This document shows, piece by piece, positions 18,458 to 28,360 of a stretch of DNA of 64,000 nt; the stretch's first letter is position 1; the number at the start of each line of letters is the position of its first letter. A model generated the notes under the pieces. The model saw only the letters and a program-made list of their open reading frames with translations. It was not told where the DNA came from and made no database searches. The position numbers and the translations under genes are program-made. Source of the DNA: Streptococcus sp. Marseille-P6264 (lineage in GTDB: Bacteria; Bacillota; Bacilli; Lactobacillales; Streptococcaceae); the NCBI RefSeq assembly GCF_902460355.1, contig NZ_CABPTO010000005.1, forward strand, positions 1-64,000. Direction: 5' to 3'.

Positions 18458-19273
18458 TTAGAAATGGACTTGAGCTTCCAAGCCAAAATGGTCACTAACG
18501 ACTGGACCACGTTGCCCATCAAAAACAACAGCAGATCTTTCAACATTGAAATCTTTGCTTGTAAAGATATAATCAATTTTTAGAGCGTCTTTGTTTCCTG
18601 CCCATCCAGCAATATCGCCTTCAACCGTCGCTGTACCAATTGTTTGGTCAGCCACCTTATGGCTGTCTTGGAGAGCAAGTGGACTTTGGATAATGTGCTG
18701 ATAGCCTTCATAATCGACAGGATTGTTAAAATCTCCCATGAGAACCAGCGGAGTCTCAACTTGCAAGAGCTCAGATTCAAACTTAGCCCACTCTCCTTGG
18801 AAACCTTTATCCCACCAAGATAGGTGACAAGAAGCAACTGTGATGAGCTGACCATCGAGCTCCGTTTCTGCCAGCAAGACTTTACGCGTATGATAGTCAC
18901 TTGGATCATTGACATCAGACACCAAGAGCTCTCTTGCCTTCAGGGGCTTTCTGGACAGAATTGCAACCCCTTCATTATAAATATCAAATCCAATATGGTT
19001 ATAAGCCCAAGACCAGTAATAGTCCAGACCTGCCTCAGCTAGCTTTTCAACCAGACGTAGGGCATAGTGGTCCTGGTGAATCGGAATGGCGCCATCTACC
19101 GCATAATAAAATGGAGCCTGAACAACCTGTTCAGACTCCACTAATTGATTGACTTCCTGCAGGCAAATGACGTCATATTTTTCTTGAAGAATCCGCTCAG
19201 CTAGCTGATTTAGCTTGCTTTCTTGCTCTTCTTCCATCCAACTATGAGTATTTAAAGTCAGGAATTTTGCCAT
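18458..19273 (-). CDS. Endonuclease/exonuclease/phosphatase family protein
   Basis: A 271-residue enzyme of the EEP fold (DNase I/exonuclease III/sphingomyelinase superfamily). Motifs: FLTLNTHSW at the N-terminus, ICLQEVNQ with the metal-binding Glu, LMGDFNNP, DYIFTSKDF, and VSDHFGLEAQV with the catalytic His. There is no signal peptide, so it is probably intracellular. The substrate, nucleic acid or phosphoester, is unknown. It starts 17 bp after ptsG and is probably cotranscribed under catabolite control. Confidence 0.82.
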   Translation of the reverse strand: MAKFLTLNTHSWMEEEQESKLNQLAERILQEKYDVICLQEVNQLVESEQVVQAPFYYAVDGAIPIHQDHYALRLVEKLAEAGLDYYWSWAYNHIGFDIYNEGVAILSRKPLKARELLVSDVNDPSDYHTRKVLLAETELDGQLITVASCHLSWWDKGFQGEWAKFESELLQVETPLVLMGDFNNPVDYEGYQHIIQSPLALQDSHKVADQTIGTATVEGDIAGWAGNKDALKIDYIFTSKDFNVERSAVVFDGQRGPVVSDHFGLEAQVHF

Positions 19274-19290
19274 GATTTCTCTTTTCTATC

Positions 19291-21480
19291 TTACAATTCT
19301 ACTTTAGCCACAACTGTCTTAGCAGCGACTTTACCGAATTTCTCAACTGCTACTGATTTGATTGCTGGAGCATTTGTGAAGACAACGATAGTGGTTGTTT
19401 CACGACCCGCTTCTTTAATAGCCGCCAAATCTGCTGTTACCAAAAGATCACCTGCAGCAACTGTTTGTCCTTCTGCTACATGTACTTCAAATGGTTTGCC
19501 TTCAAGGCTAACAGTATCCAAACCGATATGAACAAGCACTTCAAGACCAGCTTCAGTCAAAAGACCAAGAGCATGTTTTGTAGGGAAGACGCTTGTCACT
19601 TTACCAGCTACTGGAGAATAGATCTTGCCATTTGCTGGTTCAACTGCAAATCCGTCACCCATCATTTTTTGTGAGAAGACTGGATCTTTAACATCTTCCA
19701 ACTTAACAACTTCACCATCAGCAACTGTTTCGATTGCTTCTGTCACGCCTTTGTAGCTAACTGCTGCAGCTGCAGACTCAGCTTTTTGACTTGGCAAAGT
19801 TTCAGGGATCACTTCTCCTGAATCCAACAAGTCTTGAATATCAGATTTAAGAACGTCAGCTTTTGGTCCGTAGATTGCCTGAACGCCTTGACCTTTCATA
19901 ACCAAGCCCATAGCGCCTTCAGCTTTCCATTCTTCTTCAGAACCAACTTTTGTTGCGTCCTTAACAGTCACACGAAGACGAGTCATACATGCATCAACAT
20001 CAACGATATTAGCACGGCCACCTAGCAAGTTAATGACATTCACTGCTTGAGAAGAAGCAGCTACTTTTGCACCAACTTGTTCTGATGAAGCAGCTTCTGA
20101 ACCTTCAGCTATTTCATAGTTACCGTTACGTCCTGGAGTTGCATAATTGAATTTTTGAATCATGAAGTTCGCAATGAAGTACATGATTACTGCAAAGAGA
20201 ACTGTTACCCAGATAAAGTTAATGATATCCATACCCAAACCAGCATTGATAGCCAATGGAGTACGAGTCAAGAATTCGATAGAACCGAATGAGTGCACAC
20301 GAAGGTTTACAATATCCGCCATGGCAAAGGCAGCACCTTGTACGAATGAGTAAACAAGATACATTGGTGTTGCAACAAACATGAACATGTATTCGATTGG
20401 TTCAGTAACCCCTGTCAAGAAGGTTGCCAAAGCAGTCGCAATCATCATACCTTTGTATTTGTGTTTCTTGTCAGCATCAACATTGCGGTAGATAGCAAAG
20501 ATAACACCCATCAAGATACCAAATGAACCGATCATTTGTCCAACTTTGAAGCGGGCTGGATGGAATGTGTCAAGCAAATATTGGTACTTAGTAGGATCAG
20601 CTGTCTTAGTACCAACCAAGTCATTTACCCAAGCCAACCAGAGTGGATCTTGACCAAATACTTGAGTACCTTTAGCAGCACCAGTCAATACTTCATAAGT
20701 ACCACCAAGTTGTGTGTAGTTCATTGGGATCGTCAACATGTGGTGCAAACCGAATGGAAGCAAGAGACGTTCCAAAGTACCGTACAAGAACGGTGCCAAG
20801 ATTGGAGCAGTATCTTGTGAGTTAGCAATCCAAATACCAAAGTTGTTGATACCTGTTTGAACAACTGGCCATACAAATGACAAAACAATTGCTACGATTA
20901 CTGAACGCAAGATAACAACGAACGGTACAAAACGCTTACCATTGAAGAATGACAAAGCATCTGGCAATTTACGGAAGTTGTAGTATTTGTTATAAGCTGT
21001 TGCTCCGACAAAACCAGCGATAATCCCGACGAAAACCCCCATATTCAAAGCAGGAGACTCAAGGACACTGATAAAGTAATCAGAAACCTTGATGCTTCCT
21101 CCTAAGAGAGTGCTAACCATTGCTTTAGAATCTTTCAGCATATCGCTTGATACACCGAACATAACCCCAGTGATACGGTTAATCAAAATGAAGGATAAAC
21201 CTGCCGCAAAGGCACCGCCAGCACGTTCTTTCGCCCAGCTACCTCCAATAGCGAGAGCAAAGAGGATATGCAGGTTTCCGATAATCCCCCAACCAATTTG
21301 TTCTAAAACGCCACCAGTAGTCACTAGAAAACCTAGTTCAGGGTTGATCATCGGAATTGACTTACCAATACTGATCATCAAACCTGCTGCGGGCATAACC
21401 GCAATAACCACCATCAAAGCTTTACCGAATTTTTGCCAAAATTCAAAGCTAAAAATGTTTTTGAATGAATCTTTCATCAT
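19291..21480 (-). CDS. ptsG: PTS glucose transporter, EIICBA
   Basis: About 729 residues. An N-terminal EIIC channel (residues ~1-430, many membrane helices) is followed by EIIB with the phosphorylated Cys in DVDACMTRLRV and EIIA with the active His in EVLVHIGLDTVSLEG. It takes up and phosphorylates glucose and related sugars. The open frame extends 19 codons upstream, but AAGGAGG 5 bp before the ATG of MMKDSFKN fixes the start. A near-consensus promoter with a cre just after it indicates CcpA control. The downstream EEP hydrolase is in the same unit. Confidence 0.95.
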   Translation of the reverse strand: MMKDSFKNIFSFEFWQKFGKALMVVIAVMPAAGLMISIGKSIPMINPELGFLVTTGGVLEQIGWGIIGNLHILFALAIGGSWAKERAGGAFAAGLSFILINRITGVMFGVSSDMLKDSKAMVSTLLGGSIKVSDYFISVLESPALNMGVFVGIIAGFVGATAYNKYYNFRKLPDALSFFNGKRFVPFVVILRSVIVAIVLSFVWPVVQTGINNFGIWIANSQDTAPILAPFLYGTLERLLLPFGLHHMLTIPMNYTQLGGTYEVLTGAAKGTQVFGQDPLWLAWVNDLVGTKTADPTKYQYLLDTFHPARFKVGQMIGSFGILMGVIFAIYRNVDADKKHKYKGMMIATALATFLTGVTEPIEYMFMFVATPMYLVYSFVQGAAFAMADIVNLRVHSFGSIEFLTRTPLAINAGLGMDIINFIWVTVLFAVIMYFIANFMIQKFNYATPGRNGNYEIAEGSEAASSEQVGAKVAASSQAVNVINLLGGRANIVDVDACMTRLRVTVKDATKVGSEEEWKAEGAMGLVMKGQGVQAIYGPKADVLKSDIQDLLDSGEVIPETLPSQKAESAAAAVSYKGVTEAIETVADGEVVKLEDVKDPVFSQKMMGDGFAVEPANGKIYSPVAGKVTSVFPTKHALGLLTEAGLEVLVHIGLDTVSLEGKPFEVHVAEGQTVAAGDLLVTADLAAIKEAGRETTTIVVFTNAPAIKSVAVEKFGKVAAKTVVAKVEL

Positions 21481-21517
21481 CCAGACCTCCTTATATTTTA
21501 CACAAACCACCCCTTGA

Positions 21518-21531
21518 TGAAATCGTTTGCA
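21518..21531 (-). promoter_or_regulatory. cre (CcpA operator) of ptsG
   Basis: The minus strand reads TGCAAACGATTTCA, a full match to TGNAANCGNWNNCA. It lies about 12 bp downstream of the -10, where CcpA binding would block initiation or elongation. Confidence 0.75.
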
Positions 21532-21543
21532 TTTCATGTTACT

Positions 21544-21571
21544 ATTATACCACTATTTTGTATTTTGTAAA
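21544..21571 (-). promoter_or_regulatory. Promoter of ptsG
   Basis: Minus strand: -35 TTTACA at 21566-21571, 16-bp spacer, extended -10 TGGTATAAT with its hexamer at 21544-21549. Confidence 0.65.
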
Positions 21572-21648
21572 GGCTTTTATAAAAATTATTTTGGGACTTT
21601 TTCCTATATTTAGTGGAATAATATATAGAATAAGGTGAAATCATAGTA

Positions 21649-21662
21649 TGCAAGCGATTGCG
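21649..21662 (-). promoter_or_regulatory. Second cre-like dyad upstream of ptsG
   Basis: TGCAAGCGATTGCG on the plus strand matches the cre pattern except the final base and is a near-perfect dyad (GCAATCGCTTGC on the other strand). It lies about 78 bp upstream of the ptsG -35. An upstream CcpA site or another regulator's operator are both possible. Confidence 0.4.
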
Positions 21663-21691
21663 TATATCTCCGTAAATTTGCTGAAATAACA

Positions 21692-21737
21692 ATAAAAAAA
21701 AAGCCGAGAAACATTCAAGTTCATGTTTCTACAGCTT
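21692..21737 (-). terminator. Terminator of the ami operon
   Basis: Just past the amiF stop the minus strand forms AAGCtgtAGAAACAT paired with ATGTTTCtcggCTT, followed by a run of nine T. Confidence 0.8.
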
Positions 21738-21742
21738 CTTTT

Positions 21743-22669
21743 TTATTTATATTCTTTTTTATAGCGGTCAGCTTCTACCTGATTAGCCCAGACATAGTGA
21801 CCAGGACGGATCTCAACCATGCTAGGTTGATCCACTGAGTAGTCATGCTGCTCTGGATCGTAAACCTTTAAGACCTTTTTGCGCTCCAGAATTGGGTCTG
21901 GAATCGGCACAGCAGACAATAGCGACCGCGTATAAGGGTGGATCGGGTTGTTAAACAACTCTTCTGTCTCTGCAACCTCAACAATAACCCCTTTATAGAT
22001 AACAGCAATTCGATCTGAAATAAAGCGAACTACCGATAGGTCGTGGGCAATAAAGAGATAGGTCAAGCCAAGTTCTTTTTGGAATTTTTTCAAAAGGTTC
22101 AAGACTTGCGCACGGACAGATACGTCCAAGGCAGAGATTGGCTCATCCGCAATGACGAAATCTGGCTCCATCACCAAGGCACGAGCAATCCCAATCCGCT
22201 GACGTTGACCACCAGAAAATTCGTGAGGATAGCGTGTCAAATGCTCAGCCAAGAGACCGACTTCACGAATGATATTCTTAACTTTTTCCTGACGATCTTC
22301 TTCATTTTCAAAAAGATGATAGTTATAAAGACCTTCTGAAATGATATAGTCAACCGTAGCACGCTCATTCAAGCTGGCTGCTGGGTCTTGGAAAATCATC
22401 TGAATCTTACGAATCAATTCAGCTTCATCAGATTTGGATTGCTTCCCGTTGATTTTTTTGCCTTCGTATAAGATGTCACCTGCACTGGTATCATTCAAGC
22501 CGATGATAGCACGGCCGATGGTCGTCTTACCAGAACCAGACTCACCTACAAGGGAAAAAGTTTCTCCTTTATTGATAAAGAAATTCGCATTTTTTACAGC
22601 TACAAACTTCTTACTTCCTTCGCCGAAGGAAATTTCTAAATCTTTAATTTCAACTAATTTTTCAGCCAT
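21743..22669 (-). CDS. amiF: Oligopeptide ABC transporter ATPase AmiF
   Basis: A 308-residue ATP-binding subunit. Walker [13 protein letters not shown] signature [11 protein letters not shown], Walker [13 protein letters not shown], then the C-terminal oligopeptide/dipeptide extension ([16 protein letters not shown]). It energises import of peptides, including pheromones, with AmiE and the permeases AmiC/AmiD. Last gene of the operon, 10 bp after amiE, with GGAGG ahead of the ATG and a strong terminator behind. Confidence 0.95.
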   Translation of the reverse strand: MAEKLVEIKDLEISFGEGSKKFVAVKNANFFINKGETFSLVGESGSGKTTIGRAIIGLNDTSAGDILYEGKKINGKQSKSDEAELIRKIQMIFQDPAASLNERATVDYIISEGLYNYHLFENEEDRQEKVKNIIREVGLLAEHLTRYPHEFSGGQRQRIGIARALVMEPDFVIADEPISALDVSVRAQVLNLLKKFQKELGLTYLFIAHDLSVVRFISDRIAVIYKGVIVEVAETEELFNNPIHPYTRSLLSAVPIPDPILERKKVLKVYDPEQHDYSVDQPSMVEIRPGHYVWANQVEADRYKKEYK

Positions 22670-22679
22670 TTCCTTCCTC

Positions 22680-23747
22680 CTAAGCTTCTAAGTGATTGAA
22701 GCCCATTTTTGAACGAATTTTATCATGAAGGTTTTCGATAATAGCTGGCTTCTCAACCCTTGGTGCATCTTCGTGCAAGAGCCAGGTCTTAGCCCAGTGC
22801 GTATCGGAAACCTGAAAGGCAGGAGCTTTTTCTTCGAAATCGATAGCCATTGCATAGTCTGAACGAAGTGCGAAAGCATCTCCTTTAATGCTAGTATATA
22901 GCGACGGTGGTGTACCTGGAATCGAGTAAAGTTCACCATTTGCCTCAGCTAACTGCGGCAAGCTAGACAGCAGGCTCCACGTATATGGATGTTTTGGATC
23001 GTAGAAGATTTCTTCAACCGTTCCATATTCAACGATCTCACCAGCATACATAACCGCCACTTTATCAGCAATACTTGCTACAACACCAAGGTCGTGGGTG
23101 ATAAAGACGGTCGTAAAATGGTATTCTGCCTGCAATGACTTGAGCAAGTCAATAATTTGGGCTTGAATCGTCACATCGAGGGCCGTTGTTGGCTCATCAC
23201 AGATCAGAATATCTGGACGACAAGCTAAGGCGATCGCGATAACAATCCGTTGGCGCATCCCACCAGAATATTGGAAGGGATACTCTTCAAAACGTTTTTC
23301 AGCGTCTGGAATTCCAACTTTTGTCATGTAGTCAATTGCCATTTCTTTGGCTTCTTTACTTGTTTTTCCTTGGTGTTTGATGATAACTTCGGTAATTTGA
23401 CTTCCGATTGTATTAATCGGATCTAGACTAGTCATCGGATCTTGGAAAATAGTCGCAATTTTAGCACCACGAATGGGTTCCCAGTCCTTGTTGCTCTTTA
23501 GAGCAGTCAAATCAGTTCCTCGGTAATCAATCGTTCCTTGAGCTACACGGCCATTTTCTTCCAACATTCCAGTAAATGTTTTTGTCAAAACAGATTTACC
23601 AGAGCCAGATTCTCCAACCAGAGCTAGAACTTCACCTTCAACTAGGTCAAGGGAAACGCCTCGAATGGCAGTCAATACTCTGTCACGAACGTCAAATTCC
23701 ACGACAATATCGCGAGCAGTCAATATTACATTTTTATTTTTTGTCAT
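22680..23747 (-). CDS. amiE: Oligopeptide ABC transporter ATPase AmiE
   Basis: A 355-residue ATP-binding subunit. Walker [10 protein letters not shown], signature [12 protein letters not shown], Walker [14 protein letters not shown]-loop FITHDLGVV, and the C-terminal peptide-transporter extension ([14 protein letters not shown]). It pairs with AmiF as a heterodimeric motor. TAGGAG lies 7 bp before the ATG, and the gene starts 8 bp after amiD. Confidence 0.95.
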   Translation of the reverse strand: MTKNKNVILTARDIVVEFDVRDRVLTAIRGVSLDLVEGEVLALVGESGSGKSVLTKTFTGMLEENGRVAQGTIDYRGTDLTALKSNKDWEPIRGAKIATIFQDPMTSLDPINTIGSQITEVIIKHQGKTSKEAKEMAIDYMTKVGIPDAEKRFEEYPFQYSGGMRQRIVIAIALACRPDILICDEPTTALDVTIQAQIIDLLKSLQAEYHFTTVFITHDLGVVASIADKVAVMYAGEIVEYGTVEEIFYDPKHPYTWSLLSSLPQLAEANGELYSIPGTPPSLYTSIKGDAFALRSDYAMAIDFEEKAPAFQVSDTHWAKTWLLHEDAPRVEKPAIIENLHDKIRSKMGFNHLEA

Positions 23748-23755
23748 ATTTACTC

Positions 23756-24682
23756 CTATCTATGTGTCCGTGGATCACTTGCATCGGCTAAGTTTTGACC
23801 AACTACGAAGAAGGACAGGGATACCAAGATCAGGGTTGTCAATGGAATCCAGAAAAGGTAAGCGTTGGTTGTTACGTTTTGTGAATAGTCGGAAATCAAG
23901 CGTCCCAAACTTGGTACTGTTACAGGAAGACCAAGTCCAAAGAAGGACAGGAAAGCCTCGTAAGAGATAAAGTTTGGAAGCATTTGAGAAGTTGTCGTCA
24001 CAATAACAGATACCAACTGAGGCATGATATTCTTGGTAACAATTTTAAGAGTTGGTGTTCCCAAAGTCCGGGAAGCCAAATTGTACTCCAAATCACGGTA
24101 ACGCAGAATCTGAATACGAATTGTATAAGCAATCCCGACCCAGCCAGTGATAGTCATAGCGAAGATTAAGTTCCAGAAACCGGCACCAATAGAGTAGGTC
24201 AGGACAATGACAATCAAGAGGGAAGGAATATTTGAAATAATATTGTAGACTTCTATCATGATGCGGTCAACTGACTTGGAAATTCCCCAGAGTGCACCAA
24301 TAATAATTCCGATAATCAGGTTAATGAGTGTTGCAATAATGGAAATCAAGATAGAATTCCGCGCACCAAACCAAACACCATCAAACAAAGATTTACCATT
24401 ACTGTCTGTACCAAACCAGTGTTCAGCATTTGGTTTGATATAACGCATACTAAAGTCATTTACCTTGCTGACATCATTAAAATCGAATTTCGAGAACATG
24501 GGATAAATGAAACTCATCAAAACGATGGCAACCAGAATCCCTAACATGATCGTCGTTGATTTCTTTTTCAAGAACTGACGCATAACGGAGCGCCAGTATG
24601 AATAAGCCGGAGCATCAATCGTTTCAGAGGCAAAATCGTCACGTTTGACAAATTGGAATTTACTTTTATCAATTGTAGCCAT
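23756..24682 (-). CDS. amiD: Oligopeptide ABC transporter permease AmiD
   Basis: A 308-residue DppC/OppC-type permease. One N-terminal membrane helix (about residues 40-62), a periplasmic-side loop ending in [17 protein letters not shown] (signature of the family), then five more helices with the EAA-loop region [17 protein letters not shown]. The start codon overlaps the amiC stop (TAATG), with GGAGG 7 bp upstream. Confidence 0.95.
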   Translation of the reverse strand: MATIDKSKFQFVKRDDFASETIDAPAYSYWRSVMRQFLKKKSTTIMLGILVAIVLMSFIYPMFSKFDFNDVSKVNDFSMRYIKPNAEHWFGTDSNGKSLFDGVWFGARNSILISIIATLINLIIGIIIGALWGISKSVDRIMIEVYNIISNIPSLLIVIVLTYSIGAGFWNLIFAMTITGWVGIAYTIRIQILRYRDLEYNLASRTLGTPTLKIVTKNIMPQLVSVIVTTTSQMLPNFISYEAFLSFFGLGLPVTVPSLGRLISDYSQNVTTNAYLFWIPLTTLILVSLSFFVVGQNLADASDPRTHR

Positions 24683-26178
24683 TATTTACCTCCTTTAGAT
24701 GTTAATTTAATACGTGGATCAAGCATTGTCATCAAGATATCACCAACTAAGAGGGCAAAAATTGAAAGACAGGTGAAAATAAATACAAGACCAACCACCA
24801 TTGAGTTATTAGATGCCTTAACAGAATCAATCAGCATTTTACCCATACCAGGAAAGGCGAAGACAGTTTCTGTCAGGGTCGCACCTGCAATAACACCAAC
24901 GATAGAAGCTGGAATACTAGACACCAACGGCACCATCGCATTCTTGAAAATGTGCTTGTTCGAAATTTCTTTCTCAGAAAGACCTTTGGCACGGGCAAAG
25001 CGAACAAAGTCTTGGGATTGTAAGTCAATCATATAACGACGAATCCAGACAGCTGTCCATGGCGCGCTTAAAAGACCAAGGATAAGAGATGGCAGAACAT
25101 AGGAACGCCAGTCGCCTGCTCCCAAAATTGGGAAGGAATCTGGAAGTCCAATAGCTGAACCAGCCAAACGAACAATATAAACAAGAGCGATGGTTGGCAG
25201 TGACATCATGAATGTCAAGCCACCTGTTGAAATACTATCAAACCAAGTATTTTTCAAACGAGCCATATAAGAACCAAGCGGAACAGCAATCAAATAAGAA
25301 AGCGCCACACCAATCAGACCAATAATAGATGAGCTGACAATCATCGATGGGTTTTGATAGTTATTCTTGGTTGCAGTGTAAGCATCTCCCTTGCCATATT
25401 TAGCAATATCTTGCGAGTCTGCCTTGCTTGGAGTCTTGTAGGTACGAGAGTAAATATCTACAGCAGAAGTTTTCTTACCTGTTGGGAATTGAACTTCTGA
25501 TGATTTTGTTTGACCTTGTCCTTGGGAAATAACTTGCAATACAGGCGTATTCGCATAAGTAGGATAAGAATTTCCTAGGTTCAAACTAACAAAGTTTTGG
25601 TGAACAAATGGGAATTGGCCATTAAAATATAGAAGATATTTATGACGAGTACCAGAACCTACGACTGACCAACCAATGGCAGGGTCATTTTCGATACGAA
25701 TATAGCGCTTAAGATCTGGATTTTCCTCATCTTGAATCACATTTGGATGGTCAATCTGAATCAGATTTGCGTAAAACTCAATGACACGCTCGTAAACTGG
25801 AACCTCACGAACAGCATAGAATTCCTTGCTTTCTTTGAATTGATACAATTTCCAACCTTTGCCAAGTTTCTCAATATAGGCTTCGTAGATCTTCTTGTTC
25901 TCTTCGGTCGGCTCGGTCGTTACAGATTTATTTTCTTTCTTGGCTTTTTCCTGCAACTCTTTTGTATCATAGTAGTCAACATAGCCCATCCGCTCATAGA
26001 CTGTATTTTCATAATTTGTCTTTTTATCTTCGGTTGTGGCTATTTTATTATAGTTTGGGTCTTGTTTGAAAATCAATCTTCTCGGAACCATTGTATAAAT
26101 AATAGTATAGGTCAAGGTCGTTACCAAGAAAATCGACACAAGTGAGCGTAAAATACGCATAAAAATGTATTTTTTCAT
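24682..26178 (-). CDS. amiC: Oligopeptide ABC transporter permease AmiC
   Basis: A 498-residue DppB/OppB-type permease. A helix at residues 5-30 is followed by an unusually long extracellular region (about 35-275) typical of streptococcal AmiC, then five helices with the conserved loop [30 protein letters not shown] precedes the ATG. It is separated from amiA by 65 bp holding a strong hairpin. Confidence 0.95.
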   Translation of the reverse strand: MKKYIFMRILRSLVSIFLVTTLTYTIIYTMVPRRLIFKQDPNYNKIATTEDKKTNYENTVYERMGYVDYYDTKELQEKAKKENKSVTTEPTEENKKIYEAYIEKLGKGWKLYQFKESKEFYAVREVPVYERVIEFYANLIQIDHPNVIQDEENPDLKRYIRIENDPAIGWSVVGSGTRHKYLLYFNGQFPFVHQNFVSLNLGNSYPTYANTPVLQVISQGQGQTKSSEVQFPTGKKTSAVDIYSRTYKTPSKADSQDIAKYGKGDAYTATKNNYQNPSMIVSSSIIGLIGVALSYLIAVPLGSYMARLKNTWFDSISTGGLTFMMSLPTIALVYIVRLAGSAIGLPDSFPILGAGDWRSYVLPSLILGLLSAPWTAVWIRRYMIDLQSQDFVRFARAKGLSEKEISNKHIFKNAMVPLVSSIPASIVGVIAGATLTETVFAFPGMGKMLIDSVKASNNSMVVGLVFIFTCLSIFALLVGDILMTMLDPRIKLTSKGGK

Positions 26179-26202
26179 TTATCGTTTCCTTTAAATTTCA
26201 AA

Positions 26203-26233
26203 AGAACTTTCTCTCGTTATTAGAGAAAGTTCT
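26203..26233 (-). terminator. Hairpin between amiA and amiC (attenuator-like)
   Basis: A perfect 11-bp stem, AGAACTTTCTC and GAGAAAGTTCT, with a 9-nt loop, followed on the minus strand by TTTTG. The short T run suggests partial termination or 3'-end stabilisation of amiA mRNA, giving more binding protein than permease. Confidence 0.75.
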
Positions 26234-26243
26234 AGTGAACGAT

Positions 26244-28220
26244 TTATTCTACATGACTTTCGAGATCTTTTTGTGCTTTCGCATTTGACTCTTCTTTTTC
26301 TTTCAGCCATTTCTTACGAGCTGCTTCGTAGTCTTTCTTCGTTACTACTTCATTTTGAACTTTAAGACGTTTGAAGTAAGTAGAACTTGTCTTATTACCA
26401 GTTTGGGCATAAGCGCCTGAGAATGGCTCGATACGTGAGATAAATGGTGCCGCTCCTTGGTTTGCCATCAATGGAACAATAATAGAGTTATCTGTTAACC
26501 AAGCTTGAGCCGCTGCATATTTTTCGTAGCGAGTAACAATATCTGAAGTTTCTTTACCCGCTTCATCTACCAAGCGATCATATTCATCTAAACCAACTTG
26601 CTTAGCTGCAGCATTATCTGCTCCTTCAAAGCCAAGGTAGGTTTTTGTCGTTTCAGCTGCTGAAGTTTTCAGAATGTCTGTGTAAGTTGATGGATCTTGA
26701 TAGTCAGGACCCCAGCTAACGAGGACTGAAATATCCCAATCTTCAGCAGCAGCATTTGGTGCGTAGTAAGTAATATTGAAGAGGTCATCTTCTGACATTT
26801 GTTGGATATCTACCACCACATTTTCAGATCCCAAAGCCTTTTCAACAGATTGCTTAAGGGATTGAGCACGGTTGATCAATGGTTTCGATGTTTGAGAAAC
26901 TGGAAGATCTAGATGGATTGGGAATTCTACTCCTTCTGCTTGTAAGGCAGATTTTGCTTTTGCAAACTCTGCTTTTGCCTTCTCAGCATTATAGAGTCCG
27001 TCTTGACCATCTTCAAGTTTAACACCTTTCCATTCGTCACCCAATGCAGCCACTTTTTCTTCGACTAGATCACCAAAGGATTTATCGCCGGCTTGAACAA
27101 AAGTTGGCGGTACAAAAGTATTGCGAACAGCGTAAGGAGCACCTTCTTCACCATTAACTTGTGCTGAATAAGACTTACGGTCAATAGCAAAGTTCAAGGC
27201 TTGACGGAAGTCTTTGTTAAGAATCGCTTTCTTAGTAGCAGACTTCTGAGCATCTGTTGTTTTACTTGTGTGATTGTAACCTTGGCGGTCAAGGTTGATA
27301 CTCATCACATTTACACTAGCAGCTGGTGCAGTAAAGTAGATGTTGTCTTTAAAGTCTTTTTCTACTCCAGCATAGTTTGAGCTTGTAGGGTAGAGACGAG
27401 CTACTGTGTAAGCGCCGTCTTTAAAGTTACGAGCAAGGGCATCTTGGTCTTGTCCATCAAAGTAAGACAACTTAATTGTGTCAATATGGACATTTTCTTT
27501 ATCCCAGTAGTTTTCATTCTTTTGATATTCAACAGCAGACTTAGCAGTGATAGACTTCATCAAGAATGGTCCATTGTAAAGGATAGAAGATGGATCAGTA
27601 GATTGACCGAATTTGTCCCCTTGTTTCTTAAGGAAATCTGCGTTAACTGGCCAAAGAACTTGTGAAGTTGTTTTTGAATTCCACTGTGGTTCAGGTTGGT
27701 TCAAAGTATATTGGAGCGTGTGGTCATCAACTGCTTTGACACCGACAGTAGAGAAGTCAGTTGTCTTACCAGTCACATAGTCATCCAAGCCTTTTACAGA
27801 TTGTTGAACAAGATATAGGGCTTCAGATTTCTTGTCAGCAGCATGCTTGAGACCAGTCACGAAGTCCTGAGCTGTCACATCGCCGTATTCTTCACCTTCT
27901 GAAGTATACCATTTAGCATCTTTACGGATTTTATAGGTATAAGTCAAACCATCTTTAGAAACAGTCCAAGACTCTGCAATAGACGGTACAAAATTACCAT
28001 ATTGGTCATTTTCCAACAAACCGTCCACACCGTTTGTCACAAGGTCAACTGTTGAAGCTTTACCAGATGTCACATAGTCCAATGTTTCTGGATCAGCAGT
28101 ATAGACATAATTATAAGCTTTTGCTTCACTGTTTCCTTTTGATGAACCAGAACAAGCAGCTAAAACGCCTACTGAAAGAAGGCTAACCCCAACTAAAGCT
28201 AATACTTTGCTTTTTTTCAT
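26244..28220 (-). CDS. amiA: Oligopeptide-binding lipoprotein AmiA
   Basis: A 658-residue SBP-family-5 substrate-binding protein. The signal peptide ends in the lipobox LAAC with the lipidated Cys at residue 23. The mature part carries the OppA fold (YVYTADPETLDYV, then TAQDFVTGLKHAADKKS and AILNKDFRQALNFAIDR). Tethered outside the membrane, it delivers peptides to AmiCDEF. It resembles HppA/AmiA of sanguinis-group streptococci, where these proteins also admit competence-related peptides. First gene of the operon, with a near-consensus promoter. Confidence 0.95.
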   Translation of the reverse strand: MKKSKVLALVGVSLLSVGVLAACSGSSKGNSEAKAYNYVYTADPETLDYVTSGKASTVDLVTNGVDGLLENDQYGNFVPSIAESWTVSKDGLTYTYKIRKDAKWYTSEGEEYGDVTAQDFVTGLKHAADKKSEALYLVQQSVKGLDDYVTGKTTDFSTVGVKAVDDHTLQYTLNQPEPQWNSKTTSQVLWPVNADFLKKQGDKFGQSTDPSSILYNGPFLMKSITAKSAVEYQKNENYWDKENVHIDTIKLSYFDGQDQDALARNFKDGAYTVARLYPTSSNYAGVEKDFKDNIYFTAPAASVNVMSINLDRQGYNHTSKTTDAQKSATKKAILNKDFRQALNFAIDRKSYSAQVNGEEGAPYAVRNTFVPPTFVQAGDKSFGDLVEEKVAALGDEWKGVKLEDGQDGLYNAEKAKAEFAKAKSALQAEGVEFPIHLDLPVSQTSKPLINRAQSLKQSVEKALGSENVVVDIQQMSEDDLFNITYYAPNAAAEDWDISVLVSWGPDYQDPSTYTDILKTSAAETTKTYLGFEGADNAAAKQVGLDEYDRLVDEAGKETSDIVTRYEKYAAAQAWLTDNSIIVPLMANQGAAPFISRIEPFSGAYAQTGNKTSSTYFKRLKVQNEVVTKKDYEAARKKWLKEKEESNAKAQKDLESHVE

Positions 28221-28257
28221 ACGAATTCTCCAATTTTGTTTTTTAGGTTTACTTAGG

Positions 28258-28286
28258 ATTATAGCACAAGAAAGGAAAAAAGTAAA
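28258..28286 (-). promoter_or_regulatory. Promoter of the ami operon
   Basis: Minus strand: -35 TTTACT at 28281-28286, 17-bp spacer, extended -10 TGCTATAAT with its hexamer at 28258-28263, 38 bp before the amiA ATG. Confidence 0.75.
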
Positions 28287-28360
28287 CTAAATTTTCTGAA
28301 TATTATTGTAGCCATGCAATGACTCTACTCTATTACTCGTGTTCATGTTCCACTGCTATC

